In this document: piece after piece, positions 7,805 through 16,772 of the stretch
How the letters are laid out: the number at the start of each line of letters is the position of its first letter
Position numbering within the stretch: position 1 is the first letter of the stretch
NCBI RefSeq assembly: GCF_001883705.2
Contig: NZ_MDEQ02000011.1
Location: 1 to 64,000 of the forward strand
Length of the DNA: 64,000 bases
Source of the DNA: Burkholderia catarinensis
GTDB taxonomy: Bacteria; Pseudomonadota; Gammaproteobacteria; Burkholderiales; Burkholderiaceae
Direction: 5' to 3'
Made by a program: the position numbers and the translations under genes
Notes under the pieces: model-generated
Told to the model about the DNA's origin: nothing
Seen by the model: only the letters and a program-made list of their open reading frames with translations
Database searches by the model: none

Positions 7805-8752
7805 TCACCGCACACTCACGTCGCGCAGCACCGCGCCATATCCCGCGTACAGGTTGCCGTCAGGCAGCAACTTGCGCTGCGCGAGCTGCCGGTGCACGAC
7901 CGGCAGGTTATGGAACGGCATCCGCGCGAACAGGTGATGTTCGATATGGAAATGAATCGCGTGCGGGCCGAACAGGAACGTCTGCCACGAACGCCGGACG
8001 ATCGTGCGCGCGTTGCGGCTCTGGTCGACGCAAGCCGGCAGCCCCGCGTGCTCGAAGATCGCGCGCACCTGCCCGGCGAGCGGCAGCAGCGTGACGGACG
8101 GCACGATCCACAACCCGACGTACAGCAGCGGATGTCCGGCCAGCGCGAGCGCGCCGAACAGCACGCCGTTGGCGGCCAGCATCGACACGACTTCCCACGC
8201 GGCATACGCACGCGACTTCCCGACCTTCGGCAATGCATGCGCAAACTCGCCGCGTGCGAGCTTCACGACACTCATCACGTAACCGATCCCGCACGTGTAC
8301 GCGAGCAGGCGGACGATCAACCGCCCGCGCGTCACCGGATAGTCGTGAACACCGAACAGCAGCGCGACGGGATCGTCCGGCTGCATCGGCGCGCGATGAT
8401 GCTTCAGATGGCCCGCACGATACGTGCGAAGCGACAGCCACAGCGGGCCGGCCGCGAATAGCTGGCCCAGCACATCATTGACGCGCCGGTTCCGCGCCAG
8501 CAACCCGTGCGCGCCTTCGTGCATCATGACCGCGAGCGCAAGCTGACTGCGCGCGATCACGATCGCGGCGCACGCGTACGCGAGCGGATGCGCAAACGCG
8601 ATCGCAACCGCGAACGCAGCTGCGATCATCAGCCAGTCGCCTGCCAGCGCCGCGCCGACACGCGACGCGTTCACGCGAAACAACTCGGGATCGGGCTCGA
8701 ACCGCGCAAGCTCGGCGTTCGGCCCGGCACGGTGAACATCGGCATCGGTCAC
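7805..8752 (-). CDS. Membrane fatty acid desaturase (three histidine boxes)
   Basis: A 315-residue integral-membrane desaturase or hydroxylase-type enzyme. All three di-iron histidine boxes are present: HEGAH, HLKHH and HIEHH (in HFHIEHHLF), separated by hydrophobic segments such as LAVMMHEG and YVGLWIVPSVTLLPLAG. Such enzymes use O2 and electrons to desaturate or hydroxylate acyl chains in the membrane. The frame is open far upstream, but the GTG at 8752 is preferred: it overlaps the stop codon of the PAP2 gene (GTGA) exactly as the other genes of this operon overlap. It is the last gene of a six-gene cluster; the substrate is unknown but probably a lipid made by the neighbours. Confidence 0.85.
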   Translation of the reverse strand: MTDADVHRAGPNAELARFEPDPELFRVNASRVGAALAGDWLMIAAAFAVAIAFAHPLAYACAAIVIARSQLALAVMMHEGAHGLLARNRRVNDVLGQLFAAGPLWLSLRTYRAGHLKHHRAPMQPDDPVALLFGVHDYPVTRGRLIVRLLAYTCGIGYVMSVVKLARGEFAHALPKVGKSRAYAAWEVVSMLAANGVLFGALALAGHPLLYVGLWIVPSVTLLPLAGQVRAIFEHAGLPACVDQSRNARTIVRRSWQTFLFGPHAIHFHIEHHLFARMPFHNLPVVHRQLAQRKLLPDGNLYAGYGAVLRDVSVR

Positions 8753-9366
8753 GCGAACCTCCTGCGCGGCGAACGCCGCTCGACCCACAGCGCACTGACC
8801 ACCGCCAGCGCCACGCCGCCCAGCACGTCGGCGACCGTATGCTGCTTGAGCGTCAGCGTCGACGCACAGATCAGCAGGCCGATCGCCGCTGCCACGATCC
8901 GGCGCCGGTCCGCCAGCATCCGGCAGGCGAGACACGTCACCGCGACATGCAGGCTCGGAAAGCCGTTCGCCGCGAGATCGAGCTGCCACATGCGCGCGAG
9001 ACGATGGCGCACGAAAGCATTGCCGATCTCCGCGACGTCGGGCCGCGGCACGGCTTCCGGAAACAGCAGGAAGCAGACGACACCGAACACGAACGCGATC
9101 AGCACGGCCTCCTTGAACGCGGCGAACGCGGGCGGCCGCGCATACGCGGCAAGTGCGATCACGAATGGAAAGAAACCGACATAGACGAACCACGACGCTG
9201 CGATGAACGGAACCCGCGCATCGATCGCCGTGGCCAACACGTAGCGCGGCGTGACACCGCGCTCCAGCAGAAAGAAAATCGCGAGGCCGGCTGCCATGCC
9301 GAACGTCGCGGCCAGCATCTGCCGGATATCGGGCCGGCGATCGTCACGAAGCGACAACGTGTTCAT
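8749..9366 (-). CDS. PAP2-family membrane phosphatase / lipid phosphotransferase
   Basis: A 205-residue multi-pass membrane protein. Two PAP2 motifs are clear: GFPSLHVAVT (PSxH type) and LKQHTVADVLGG (conserved His and Asp of motif 3). The K/R-rich first motif is weak (PEAVPRP). The GxPSxH plus QHTxxDV spacing resembles the Aur1/IPC-synthase branch, so it could transfer a head group rather than merely remove phosphate; that is inference. The ATG at 9366 overlaps the glycosyltransferase stop (ATGA), which is why I prefer it to the longer frame from 9447. The stop overlaps the desaturase GTG. Confidence 0.8.
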   Translation of the reverse strand: MNTLSLRDDRRPDIRQMLAATFGMAAGLAIFFLLERGVTPRYVLATAIDARVPFIAASWFVYVGFFPFVIALAAYARPPAFAAFKEAVLIAFVFGVVCFLLFPEAVPRPDVAEIGNAFVRHRLARMWQLDLAANGFPSLHVAVTCLACRMLADRRRIVAAAIGLLICASTLTLKQHTVADVLGGVALAVVSALWVERRSPRRRFA

Positions 9367-10520
9367 CGTGGCGCCGGCGCGTCGCATCGTGCATCCGCAT
9401 CGATCGCCCGCGCATGCGGACGCAGCGCGAGGAGGCGCGACGCCCATGCATCCACACGCGCACGCGCATGCTCGCGGCCGGCGATCGTTCCTGCCGGCGT
9501 ACCGGGATTACGCATCAGCTCGGTTGCGGCCTGCCCGACTTCCTGCCGGAACGCGGCCGCGTCGCCGCGCCACGTGACGACGCGGTGCACGAGTTGCAGC
9601 CGTGCCGCGCGCGCGGCGTTGCTCGCCTGCTCGGGCTGATCGGTCTGCACGAGCAGGATCGGGCGGCAATACACGCGTGCGATCGACAGCGCGGCCATAC
9701 CGGGCGCCGATACGATCAGCGGCGCATGCGCGGCGCGCGTCGCCCAGTCGGCGTCGACGCCGGCCCAGCCGTCGTGCCCCGCGTAGCCCTCGCCCACGCG
9801 GTACGCGGCGAGCCCCGCGTCGCGCATGCCGGCCGACAACGCATCGGCGAGCGCGACATCGCGGAAGTGCGGATTCAGATAAACGGCCGCGGCAGCCGGT
9901 TCCGACGCCGGCAGCTCGGCGACGACCGGCACCGGCGTCGGCAGCCGGCAATGCCGGTGCGATCGCGGCGCATCGTCGGCGACGCCGTACGCAAAATCGT
10001 GCTCGATGCAGCACAGCGCCGAGTCGATCTGCCAACCGACGATCCGCGCGAAAGCACGGGCCAGCGTGCGCGGCAGCCGCGCATCGAAATTCGCGGTCAA
10101 CGCGCGGCGAAGGCTGCCGCCATACACGTGAACGACGCGACGCCGCCAGCCCGGCACCGCGCCCATGAACAGCAGCGCCGGATGAAACGAGTCGTTGATC
10201 ACGAGATCCGCATCGCGAACGATCGCACGCAGCCGCGCGATGTCGCGCAGCATGCGCGTCGGCCTGAACACATAATGAGCAACATTGCGATCGGTCGCAT
10301 CGCGCAACATGTTCTGCCGTTCGTCGAACTGCACCGCGTAGTGCCGGGACAGCACGGGCGCGTCGATGCCGAACGCGGCCAGGAATGCCTGCCCCGCATC
10401 GGACGTCGTCAGCACGTCGACCTGCGCGCCGGCCGTGCGCAACGTATGCACGAGCAGTTGCGCGCGCATCAGGTGGCCACGCGCGTCGGCCGTCGCGAGA
10501 TAGACGATCCGCGGCATCAT
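9363..10520 (-). CDS. GT-B fold glycosyltransferase (MurG / family 1-28 like)
   Basis: A 385-residue protein with a two-domain GT-B look. The N-terminal half begins MMPRIVYLATADARGHLMRA with a Rossmann-like acceptor domain (INDSFHPALL). The C-terminal half has the donor-site pattern APGMAALSIARVYCRPILL followed by QTDQPEQASNAARA, as in UDP-sugar transferases. It probably adds a sugar to a lipid acceptor on the cytoplasmic face. The ATG at 10520 overlaps the ferritin-like gene stop (ATGA); a second ATG follows directly at 10517. The open frame extends far upstream but is shadow. Specific sugar and acceptor cannot be predicted. Confidence 0.75.
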   Translation of the reverse strand: MMPRIVYLATADARGHLMRAQLLVHTLRTAGAQVDVLTTSDAGQAFLAAFGIDAPVLSRHYAVQFDERQNMLRDATDRNVAHYVFRPTRMLRDIARLRAIVRDADLVINDSFHPALLFMGAVPGWRRRVVHVYGGSLRRALTANFDARLPRTLARAFARIVGWQIDSALCCIEHDFAYGVADDAPRSHRHCRLPTPVPVVAELPASEPAAAAVYLNPHFRDVALADALSAGMRDAGLAAYRVGEGYAGHDGWAGVDADWATRAAHAPLIVSAPGMAALSIARVYCRPILLVQTDQPEQASNAARAARLQLVHRVVTWRGDAAAFRQEVGQAATELMRNPGTPAGTIAGREHARARVDAWASRLLALRPHARAIDADARCDAPAPR

Positions 10521-11266
10521 GCGCGCGGACGAAGCGACTGGAACCAGCCGGCCGCAACCATCGCCAGCGCGCCCGTCACGCCGAATCCGGCTTCGATCGC
10601 ACGGATCTCGTCCAGCAACGCGGCAAGATGCGCGACCTCGGACGGCGCAACGAGGCGGCGCAGCGTGTCCGAGCAGAGCCGGACGTGACGCGTCTCGTCG
10701 GCGAGCACGCGCGAAAGCAACGGATACAGCGGATGCGCGGCGCCGATCGTTTCGCAGTGGCGCGCGAGCACGCGCATCGCCATCTGTTCCGCGCACAGGC
10801 CTGTCGCATACGCCGGCACGAGCACGCCTTGCGCGAAATGCGCCGCATGGCGCTGCGCGAGCCGGCGCCATCGCATGATCTTTCGCCGGCTCAGCCAGTC
10901 GGGCTCGTGCGGCGCTGTCGATGGCGCGACACCGCGCATGCGCAGCGCATCGGCAAACGCGGCCGCGTGGCGGCGCTCGTCCGCGAGATGCTGCTCGATC
11001 CGCGGCGCGAGCCAGTCCGGCGGCTGTCCGGTCCAGTCCTCGTGCAACGCGCACTCGGTCGCTTCTTCACCGATCAGGTACATGCGCAGCATCCAGCGCT
11101 CGCCATGCGGGCTGCGATGAAGCTGCCGGATCGCCGCCCGCTTGATGCGGTCGACGAGATACGCGCGCACCCGCGCCATGCCGCGCGGCACAGGCGCATC
11201 GAGACAGCCGAAGCGCTCGCCGTGCGCCGCCTGCGGCGACGCGGGCAGCTCGCCTGCCGCAGTCAT
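10517..11266 (-). CDS. Ferritin-like di-iron carboxylate protein
   Basis: A 249-residue helical protein with the complete ligand pattern of a di-iron four-helix bundle: a Glu-rich helix (GEEATECALHEDW), ExxH in HLADERRHAAAF, a third-helix Glu in CAEQMAMRVLARH, and a second ExxH in VLADETRHVRLC. Relatives include ferritin-like oxygenases and demethoxyubiquinone-hydroxylase-type enzymes, so an oxidation step in the operon's pathway is plausible but not shown. The ATG at 11266 overlaps the upstream stop (ATGA) and the stop overlaps the next ATG. No signal peptide or membrane helix is obvious. Confidence 0.75.
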   Translation of the reverse strand: MTAAGELPASPQAAHGERFGCLDAPVPRGMARVRAYLVDRIKRAAIRQLHRSPHGERWMLRMYLIGEEATECALHEDWTGQPPDWLAPRIEQHLADERRHAAAFADALRMRGVAPSTAPHEPDWLSRRKIMRWRRLAQRHAAHFAQGVLVPAYATGLCAEQMAMRVLARHCETIGAAHPLYPLLSRVLADETRHVRLCSDTLRRLVAPSEVAHLAALLDEIRAIEAGFGVTGALAMVAAGWFQSLRPRA

Positions 11267-12279
11267 GCCGGCACGCCCCGTGCGGACGCGGCTTTCGTCG
11301 CGGCAGCCGCCGCGGCGGCCGGATCCCGACGCCAGCCGAGAATCAGGCCGATGAAGCTTTCCTGCATGAACGCATGCGCGGACGCGGCCGCGCCCGCGAA
11401 TGCCTCCTCGCGGCCGTTCACGCGCAGATAGCCGTTGCCGTCGCGCGCGCCGAATTCGATCTGGTCGTTCTTCCTGAAGCCGCGCTCGCGCATGTCCTTC
11501 ACGAGCGCGCTGCCGTCGAGGCCGAACAGGAACAGCTCGCGCTGCGCGACCCACACCGGAATGTGATTGCTCAGCGCATCGAAGCGGATCGACCACGTGC
11601 CGGACGCGAGCGCGCGCTCGACGTCGGCATCATGCGGCGCGCTCGACGTGAAGCTCGCGCGCGCGACCGGCTTCGTCAGGCCGCCGACGCCGAGCGCGAT
11701 CGAGACGTCGTCCGCGGACGGCTGCTTCGGATCGGTCGCGCTCACCTTCACGAGATGTCGCGCGAGCCGCGATGCCAGCGACGGATGCGCGAACAGCGCA
11801 AGCGTTTCGTCCGGCGTGAGCACGTCGCGCTCACCGTCGCCCTCCTTCACGCGCACGCGATACGGATCGATCCGGACATCGGTGAACTTGCCGTGCACGG
11901 GCGCATGGACGTAGACGTCGCGGTCCCATTTCGCGCCGTCGCGACGCAGCAGCACGTGCACGCTCAACGGCACGCGCCGGCCGTCGCCGTCGACGCCCGT
12001 GCCCTGCAGCAGCACGTCGCCGAGCACATCCTTCGTGCGGCGCTCCGCATCGCTCGAAAAGACGATCGCGTGCGCATCGGTATCGACGCTCGCGTGAACG
12101 TCGGGCGCATCGAGCGCGACGCGATTGCAGTCCGTCGCGGCCGCGTTCGCGAACGGGCAGCCGCTTTGCGACGCGAAGTGGTAGATCCCGCGCCCCGCGT
12201 GATCGACCGGCGCGGCATGGACACCGACGCTGGCGGCAAGCAGGGCGAAGCAGGCAACACGGGTGGAGAGTGGGAGCAT
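11263..12279 (-). CDS. Secreted protein of unknown function in lipid operon
   Basis: A 338-residue protein that I do not recognise. It begins with a clear signal peptide (MLPLSTRVACFALLAASVGV, cleavage likely near VHA/APVD), so it should be periplasmic or surface-exposed. The mature part has three Cys (two near the new N-terminus, SGCPF and ATDCNR), and a C-terminal stretch (NDQIEFGARDGNGYLRVNG ... ESFIGLILGW) that faintly recalls chalcone-isomerase-like bacterial proteins; this is only a shape resemblance. It lies 61 bp after the family-2 glycosyltransferase and its stop overlaps the ferritin-like start, so it belongs to the same operon. Confidence 0.7.
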   Translation of the reverse strand: MLPLSTRVACFALLAASVGVHAAPVDHAGRGIYHFASQSGCPFANAAATDCNRVALDAPDVHASVDTDAHAIVFSSDAERRTKDVLGDVLLQGTGVDGDGRRVPLSVHVLLRRDGAKWDRDVYVHAPVHGKFTDVRIDPYRVRVKEGDGERDVLTPDETLALFAHPSLASRLARHLVKVSATDPKQPSADDVSIALGVGGLTKPVARASFTSSAPHDADVERALASGTWSIRFDALSNHIPVWVAQRELFLFGLDGSALVKDMRERGFRKNDQIEFGARDGNGYLRVNGREEAFAGAAASAHAFMQESFIGLILGWRRDPAAAAAAATKAASARGVPA

Positions 12280-12340
12280 GGTCGTCGTCGCGATGAGGGT
12301 GTCGGAGTGTCGCGGCCGCGCTGCGATGCGCGGCGCCGGT

Positions 12341-13405
12341 TCAATGACGGTGATAGGACAGCGCTTCGAGATCGCACCGGGCCGATGCGCGCCCCGCGAG
12401 CCCGAAACCGCGCGCTAGCGCGCCGAGCGTATCGACGGCGGACGCGGCGATCGTGACGCCGCCGGCCGCGAGATAGCGTACGACGCCAAGCCGCGGCAAC
12501 TGCTGGCGATCGAGCGCGCGCAGGCTGTAGCCGAGCCGCATCGCCATCACGCAGAACGGACCGAGCGGGCCGCTGCGGCCGAGCCACTGCCACCGGCGCG
12601 GCAGATATGCGTTCACGAGATACGGCGTCAGCCCGACGCTGTCCTCGCCGCGCATCCAGCGCAGTTTCAGCGATTCGCGATGCGTGTCGGGCAGCCGATG
12701 CTCGGTGTGCGCGTGCGGCGCGAACTCGACGGCCACGCCGGCCGCCTGCATCCGCAGCCCCATCACCTGGCAATGCGCGCGATAGACGCCATCGAGCGGC
12801 TCGTAGCGGAATTGCGCGAACACGTCGCGCCGGAACGCGACGTTGTTCGCGTAGAAATTGCGCGTCGCGCCGTCGCGCAGCGGGCTCGGGAAATACATGA
12901 AATCGATCGACGTCAGCGCGATGCCGAGCAGGTTCGGCGCATAGCTGGTCCGCCCCGCCACCGCGACGGGCGCATCGCCCGCGTCGCGCGCGAACGGCGC
13001 GAGCAGGTGCTCGAGCCAGTCGTCGGCCGGCCGGCAATCGGCATCGCCGAACACGACGATGTCGCAGCGAGCCGCGTCGACGCGATCGAATCCGTCGTTC
13101 TTCGCATCGTAGTAGCCGGTGCTCGCGCCGATCTCGACGAAGTCGATCGGGCGGCCGGCCAGCGCGGCGATCTGCGCGCACGCATCGGCAGGCAGGCCGT
13201 CGTGCGTGATGATCCATTGCGCGAGTGCCGCCGGCGGCACGGTCTGCGCCGACAGCGCCGACACGAGGCGCTTCAGGCTGTCGACGGCCTGCGCGAGGCC
13301 GGCACCGCCGCGCAGGTTGTTGGTCTCCAGCACGAGCGCGGCCTTCGCCGCCACGGAACGGGCAGCCGCACGCGTGCGCCGCGCGGTTTCATTGAGATCT
13401 GGCAT
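12341..13405 (-). CDS. Family 2 glycosyltransferase (GT-A), first gene of lipid operon
   Basis: A 354-residue GT2-like enzyme. An early acidic/nucleotide motif occurs at VFGDADCRPADDWLEHLL (DxD-type DAD), followed by acceptor-site features (FYANNVAFRRDVF, HCQVMGLRMQAAG, and a terminal RWMRGEDSVG). Hydrophobic segments near the C-terminus (SGPLGPFCVMAMRLG, VRYLAAGGVTIAASAV) suggest membrane association. The frame is open from 13438, but I chose the ATG at 13405 (MPDLNETARR) because ggag lies 8 bases before it, whereas earlier ATGs lack such a site. It leads the six-gene operon; sugar and acceptor are unknown. Confidence 0.75.
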   Translation of the reverse strand: MPDLNETARRTRAAARSVAAKAALVLETNNLRGGAGLAQAVDSLKRLVSALSAQTVPPAALAQWIITHDGLPADACAQIAALAGRPIDFVEIGASTGYYDAKNDGFDRVDAARCDIVVFGDADCRPADDWLEHLLAPFARDAGDAPVAVAGRTSYAPNLLGIALTSIDFMYFPSPLRDGATRNFYANNVAFRRDVFAQFRYEPLDGVYRAHCQVMGLRMQAAGVAVEFAPHAHTEHRLPDTHRESLKLRWMRGEDSVGLTPYLVNAYLPRRWQWLGRSGPLGPFCVMAMRLGYSLRALDRQQLPRLGVVRYLAAGGVTIAASAVDTLGALARGFGLAGRASARCDLEALSYHRH

Positions 13406-13544
13406 CCGGAATATCTCCATCGTCATGCGCCACGGCATGGATGAAACGAATGGGCGAGGAGCCCGCGCCGCACCGGCGAATGCGGGTGGCCCACGACCGT
13501 CGTCGCGAAACGGGCAGCCCCGTGGGCGCCCGCTTCGCGTGCCG

Positions 13545-13988
13545 TTACTCCTGAACGGACGGCGCGGAATCGGTGTCGGTAAAGCGCGTCTTCGCGCCCT
13601 GCAGGTCGCGCGTGTTCTTCTGCACGGCTACCGCGCCGAACAGCGCGAGCACGAACGACATCGCGTAGAAGCCCTTCTCGCTCAGTTGCAGCGTCGCGTT
13701 GACGAGGCCGACGATCAGCAGTGCGATCGACAGCAGCAGCGCGATCCAGCTGAGGCCGTAGTAGATGCCGGTGACGGGAATGCCTTCCGCGCGGTCGCGG
13801 ACGCTTTTCTGCAGCGAGATCGCCGCATAGAGGCCGAACACCAGCACGGTGAAGTAGTAGCCCTTCTCGTTGAGCTGCATGCCGGCGTTCCAGAGCCCGA
13901 TTAGGAATGCCGCGAAACCGGCGAGCAGCGCGGCCCACGATGCGGCCACGAACGCGAACGACGGTTGCTGGATGGTGGTCTGGTTCAT
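13545..13988 (-). CDS. YiaA/YiaB family inner-membrane protein
   Basis: A 147-residue membrane protein made of two similar halves, each with a pair of hydrophobic helices and a shared motif: [20 protein letters not shown] and [20 protein letters not shown]. This duplicated pattern is the hallmark of the YiaAB two-helix domain, and the length matches E. coli YiaA (145). Function is not established in the family. An agaggg ribosome-binding site precedes the ATG at 13988. It sits 103 bp downstream of the AraC regulator on the same strand and 139 bp before the glycosyltransferase operon start. Confidence 0.85.
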   Translation of the reverse strand: MNQTTIQQPSFAFVAASWAALLAGFAAFLIGLWNAGMQLNEKGYYFTVLVFGLYAAISLQKSVRDRAEGIPVTGIYYGLSWIALLLSIALLIVGLVNATLQLSEKGFYAMSFVLALFGAVAVQKNTRDLQGAKTRFTDTDSAPSVQE

Positions 13989-14091
13989 TGCTTTGCCCTC
14001 TCTTTCTTGTTGTTCGGAATCGTTTTCGTTGAACTGCGTTTTGCGCATGGTAGCAGCTTTGGCACGCGCCAAGACGGCCGCGCTTGCCGTC

Positions 14092-15039
14092 TTACATTTC
14101 GCGCTGCGCGCGCCGCCAGCGCCCCGGCGTCGTGCCGAGCACCGCGCGAAACGCCTTGCCGAAGGCCGCCTCGGACAGATAGCCGACCGCCTGCCCGATC
14201 TCCGCCTGCCCGCGCTGCGTGTCCTGCAGCAGCGCGCACGCATGCATCATCCGGATCTGCGCGACGAACGTGCCGACACTCATTCCGGCCTTCTCGCGGA
14301 AATGCCGCGCATAGGTCGCGCGCGACATCGCCGATACGTCGCCGAGCGATTCGACCGTCCACGGCTTCTCCGGCGCCTGCAGCACGGCCTGGACCGACGG
14401 GCCGAGCCGCGCGTCGGCCGCGAGCGAGAGCCAGCCGGACGGCACGCGCGCACCGCGGCCATAAGCACGCAGCGCGTACGCGAGCAGCGCCTGTCCGAGC
14501 GCGTTCACGATCGCGCCGGCGCCCGGCTGCACATTCGATGCCTCGGTGCGCAGCACGCTCGTCAGCAGTTGCAGCGGCGCGAACCCGGACGCCTCGCGCA
14601 ACCCGACGTGCAGCACCGGAGGCAGCGTGCGCATCAGCAGTTCGCCCGCGCCGCGCGCATAGACGAACCGTCCGCACAGCAGGTCGACACTCGCGCCGCC
14701 CGGTTCGGCCGGATCGAGATTCGACTTGACCGGCAGTACCGCGCCGTCGCCGGCGCCCGCATCGCGCAGAGGCACGACCGGCTGCGACCGGCCGGCCCCC
14801 GCATCGAGCAGGTCGTGCGCGCCCCCCGCGGGCAGCAGCACGAAATCGCCGTCGGCAAGCTGCAGCGTGCGCCCGTCGGCGGTACGCAGCCGGCACGTTC
14901 CGGCCAGCACCAGGTGGAACGCCGCCTCACCGGGCGGCAGCGGATCGTGCGGCATCGCAAACGGCCCGTCCAGCAGGCAGCGCACGTCGAGCTCGACATG
15001 GCTGCGGCCCAGCGACAGCAGTTGACTCAGGGCATCCAT
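14092..15039 (-). CDS. AraC-family transcriptional regulator (cupin N-terminus)
   Basis: A 315-residue regulator. The N-terminal part resembles the AraC-binding cupin domain ([34 protein letters not shown]), and the last 100 residues are an AraC/XylS double helix-turn-helix ([20 protein letters not shown], then [20 protein letters not shown] and the closing GTTPGRWR). It faces the AhpD-like gene across a 130-bp divergent region, a common arrangement in which the regulator controls its neighbour. The ligand is unknown. Confidence 0.88.
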   Translation of the reverse strand: MDALSQLLSLGRSHVELDVRCLLDGPFAMPHDPLPPGEAAFHLVLAGTCRLRTADGRTLQLADGDFVLLPAGGAHDLLDAGAGRSQPVVPLRDAGAGDGAVLPVKSNLDPAEPGGASVDLLCGRFVYARGAGELLMRTLPPVLHVGLREASGFAPLQLLTSVLRTEASNVQPGAGAIVNALGQALLAYALRAYGRGARVPSGWLSLAADARLGPSVQAVLQAPEKPWTVESLGDVSAMSRATYARHFREKAGMSVGTFVAQIRMMHACALLQDTQRGQAEIGQAVGYLSEAAFGKAFRAVLGTTPGRWRRAQREM

Positions 15040-15169
15040 GAGACGATTGCGCTAAAAATTGACACTCTAGCGTATCGAAACCCTCAGCGCGAGCGATCAG
15101 AATAGCCCTGCATCGCCCGAGATCGCGGCGCCCGCCGCCCTCCTCACCTCTTCTCGAAAAGGACGCATC

Positions 15170-15505
15170 ATGCTGAACTGGAACGAATACCGGAAGGAAC
15201 TCTCGACGCGCATCGGCGACATCGCCAAGCTGTCGCCCGATACGCTGGCCGGCTACAAGGCGCTGTCCGGCGCCGGCGCCAAGACGGGCCATCTGGACGC
15301 GAAGACGCGCGAGCTGATCGCGCTCGCGGTGGCCGTCACGACGCGCTGCGACGGCTGTATCGCCGTTCACACCGCCGAAGCGGCGAAGCACGGCGCGACC
15401 AAGGAGGAAGTGGCGGAAGCGCTCGGCGTCGCGATTGCGCTGAATGCGGGCGCGGCGCTCGTCTATTCGGCGCGCGTGATGGACGCGCTCGGCGACGTGG
15501 CGTAA
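15170..15505 (+). CDS. Carboxymuconolactone decarboxylase / AhpD-like protein
   Basis: A 111-residue alkylhydroperoxidase-like protein with the redox motif CDGCIAVH (CxxCxxxH) near residue 60 and the helix AKHGATKEEVAEALGVAIAL. Small members of this family act as peroxidase or quinone-handling proteins, usually as homo-oligomers; the exact substrate is unclear. An aaaagga ribosome-binding site stands before the ATG. It is divergent from the AraC regulator, which probably controls it. Confidence 0.88.
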   Translation: MLNWNEYRKELSTRIGDIAKLSPDTLAGYKALSGAGAKTGHLDAKTRELIALAVAVTTRCDGCIAVHTAEAAKHGATKEEVAEALGVAIALNAGAALVYSARVMDALGDVA

Positions 15506-15708
15506 CGGCCGCGACGCCACGCAGCGGACCGCCCCGCTGCGTGGCGCCCGGCCGCATGGCGGGGCAGCTTCACGTGGCGCGTACGGACGCGTCAGGTAAT
15601 ACGATTGGGCGGCTCGCCCGCCCGAACGACCGGCCCGGAAGCCCCGGATACGGACGCGCCGCGAAGTCGGCTACCATGCGCGAACGATCTATCGTGAAGG
15701 AGCGCTCC

Positions 15709-16542
15709 ATGTGCCGCTGGCTCGCCTATACGGGCAATCCGATCCATCTCGAGACCGTGCTGTTCCGCGCGAAGCATTCGCTGATCGACCAGAGCCTGCA
15801 TTCGGAGCTGGGCGCGACGACCACCAACGGCGACGGCTTCGGTATCGGCTGGTACGGGCGCCCTGACGAACTCCCGTTCCGCTATCGCTCCGTGCATCCT
15901 GCGTGGAACGACCGCAACCTGCGCGAAGCCGCGCGCGCGATCCGCTCGCGGATGTTCATCGCGCATATCCGCGCAGCGACCGATACGCCCGTGCAGGAAA
16001 CCAACTGTCACCCGTTCCGCCACGGCCGCTGGCTATTCGCGCACAACGGGCTGATCCGCGAGTTCCACAAGCTGCGCCGCGACCTGACGATGAAGGTCGA
16101 TCCCGCGCTGTTCCCGACGCTCGAAGGCTCGACCGACTCCGAACTGATGTTCCGCCTCGCGCTGACGTACGGCCTCGAGCAGATGCCGCTGCCGGCGCTC
16201 GAGCGGATGGTCGGCGTGATCGAGGAGACCGCCGCGCGGCATCGCGTGGCCGACCCGCTCAACATGACGATCTGCGCGACCGACGGCGAACGGATCGTCG
16301 CGGTGCGCTACTCGAGCGAACGGCAGTCACGTTCGCTGTTCCACAGCACGTCGTTCAAGCACCTGCACGAGCTGTATCCGCATAACCCGCGCATCGCCGA
16401 AGCCGGCGACGATGCATTCATGGTCGTGTCCGAGCCGCTCGTCGACCTGCGCGGCGCGTGGGAGGAAGTACCGGAGGGGATGGCGATCGTCGCACATGGG
16501 GCCGATGTGCAGCAGCGGCCGTTCGGGCCGCGGCGGAAGTAG
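15709..16542 (+). CDS. Class II glutamine amidotransferase (YafJ-like)
   Basis: A 277-residue Ntn-type amidotransferase domain standing alone. It begins MCRWLAYTG, so removal of Met would expose the catalytic N-terminal Cys; further motifs are NGDGFGIGWYG, IAHIRAAT, NCHPFRHGRWLFAHNG and EGSTDSELMF. The frame is open from 15541, but the ATG at 15709 has gaagg/agcg ribosome-binding bases and is fixed by the Cys-2 rule. Family members resemble the glutaminase half of larger enzymes; the physiological acceptor is not known. The gene is followed by a low-GC decayed region. Confidence 0.9.
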   Translation: MCRWLAYTGNPIHLETVLFRAKHSLIDQSLHSELGATTTNGDGFGIGWYGRPDELPFRYRSVHPAWNDRNLREAARAIRSRMFIAHIRAATDTPVQETNCHPFRHGRWLFAHNGLIREFHKLRRDLTMKVDPALFPTLEGSTDSELMFRLALTYGLEQMPLPALERMVGVIEETAARHRVADPLNMTICATDGERIVAVRYSSERQSRSLFHSTSFKHLHELYPHNPRIAEAGDDAFMVVSEPLVDLRGAWEEVPEGMAIVAHGADVQQRPFGPRRK

Positions 16543-16704
16543 ATACGCAGCGCGAGTTCCGTCGGATACTTGGCAAGGCCGGCAACTTACGTGACCAGTC
16601 CCTCAGCCACAAACCAACGGGTGCATGAGGTTGGCAGGTGCTTGCACCCCAGGCTCGCCGTTGCCGGTGCGCCTGCATATTTCATCGCTGCTGGCTACGA
16701 CTCC

Positions 16705-16752
16705 TGGCACATCGCGTTGACTGATTCGGTGACCAGTCAACGCGATGTGCCA
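16705..16752. repeat. 18-bp perfect inverted repeat in degenerate region
   Basis: tggcacatcgcgttgact (16705-16722) and its exact reverse complement (16735-16752) flank a 12-base loop. The surrounding stretch 16561-16740 is about 59% GC by my count, lower than the flanking genes. No T-run follows, so it is not a normal terminator. It sits about 20 bp before the manC-like pseudogene and may be a scar of a mobile element or a recombination/hairpin site. A gtgaccagtc decamer occurs at 16591 and again at 16730. Confidence 0.7.
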
Positions 16753-16772
16753 CTTTCTACAGAGGCTCAATC

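Noticed and set aside
7494..7937. 147-codon open frame after tRNA-Lys
   Set aside because: Starts inside the terminator T-run and overlaps the desaturase gene on the other strand; no supporting signals.
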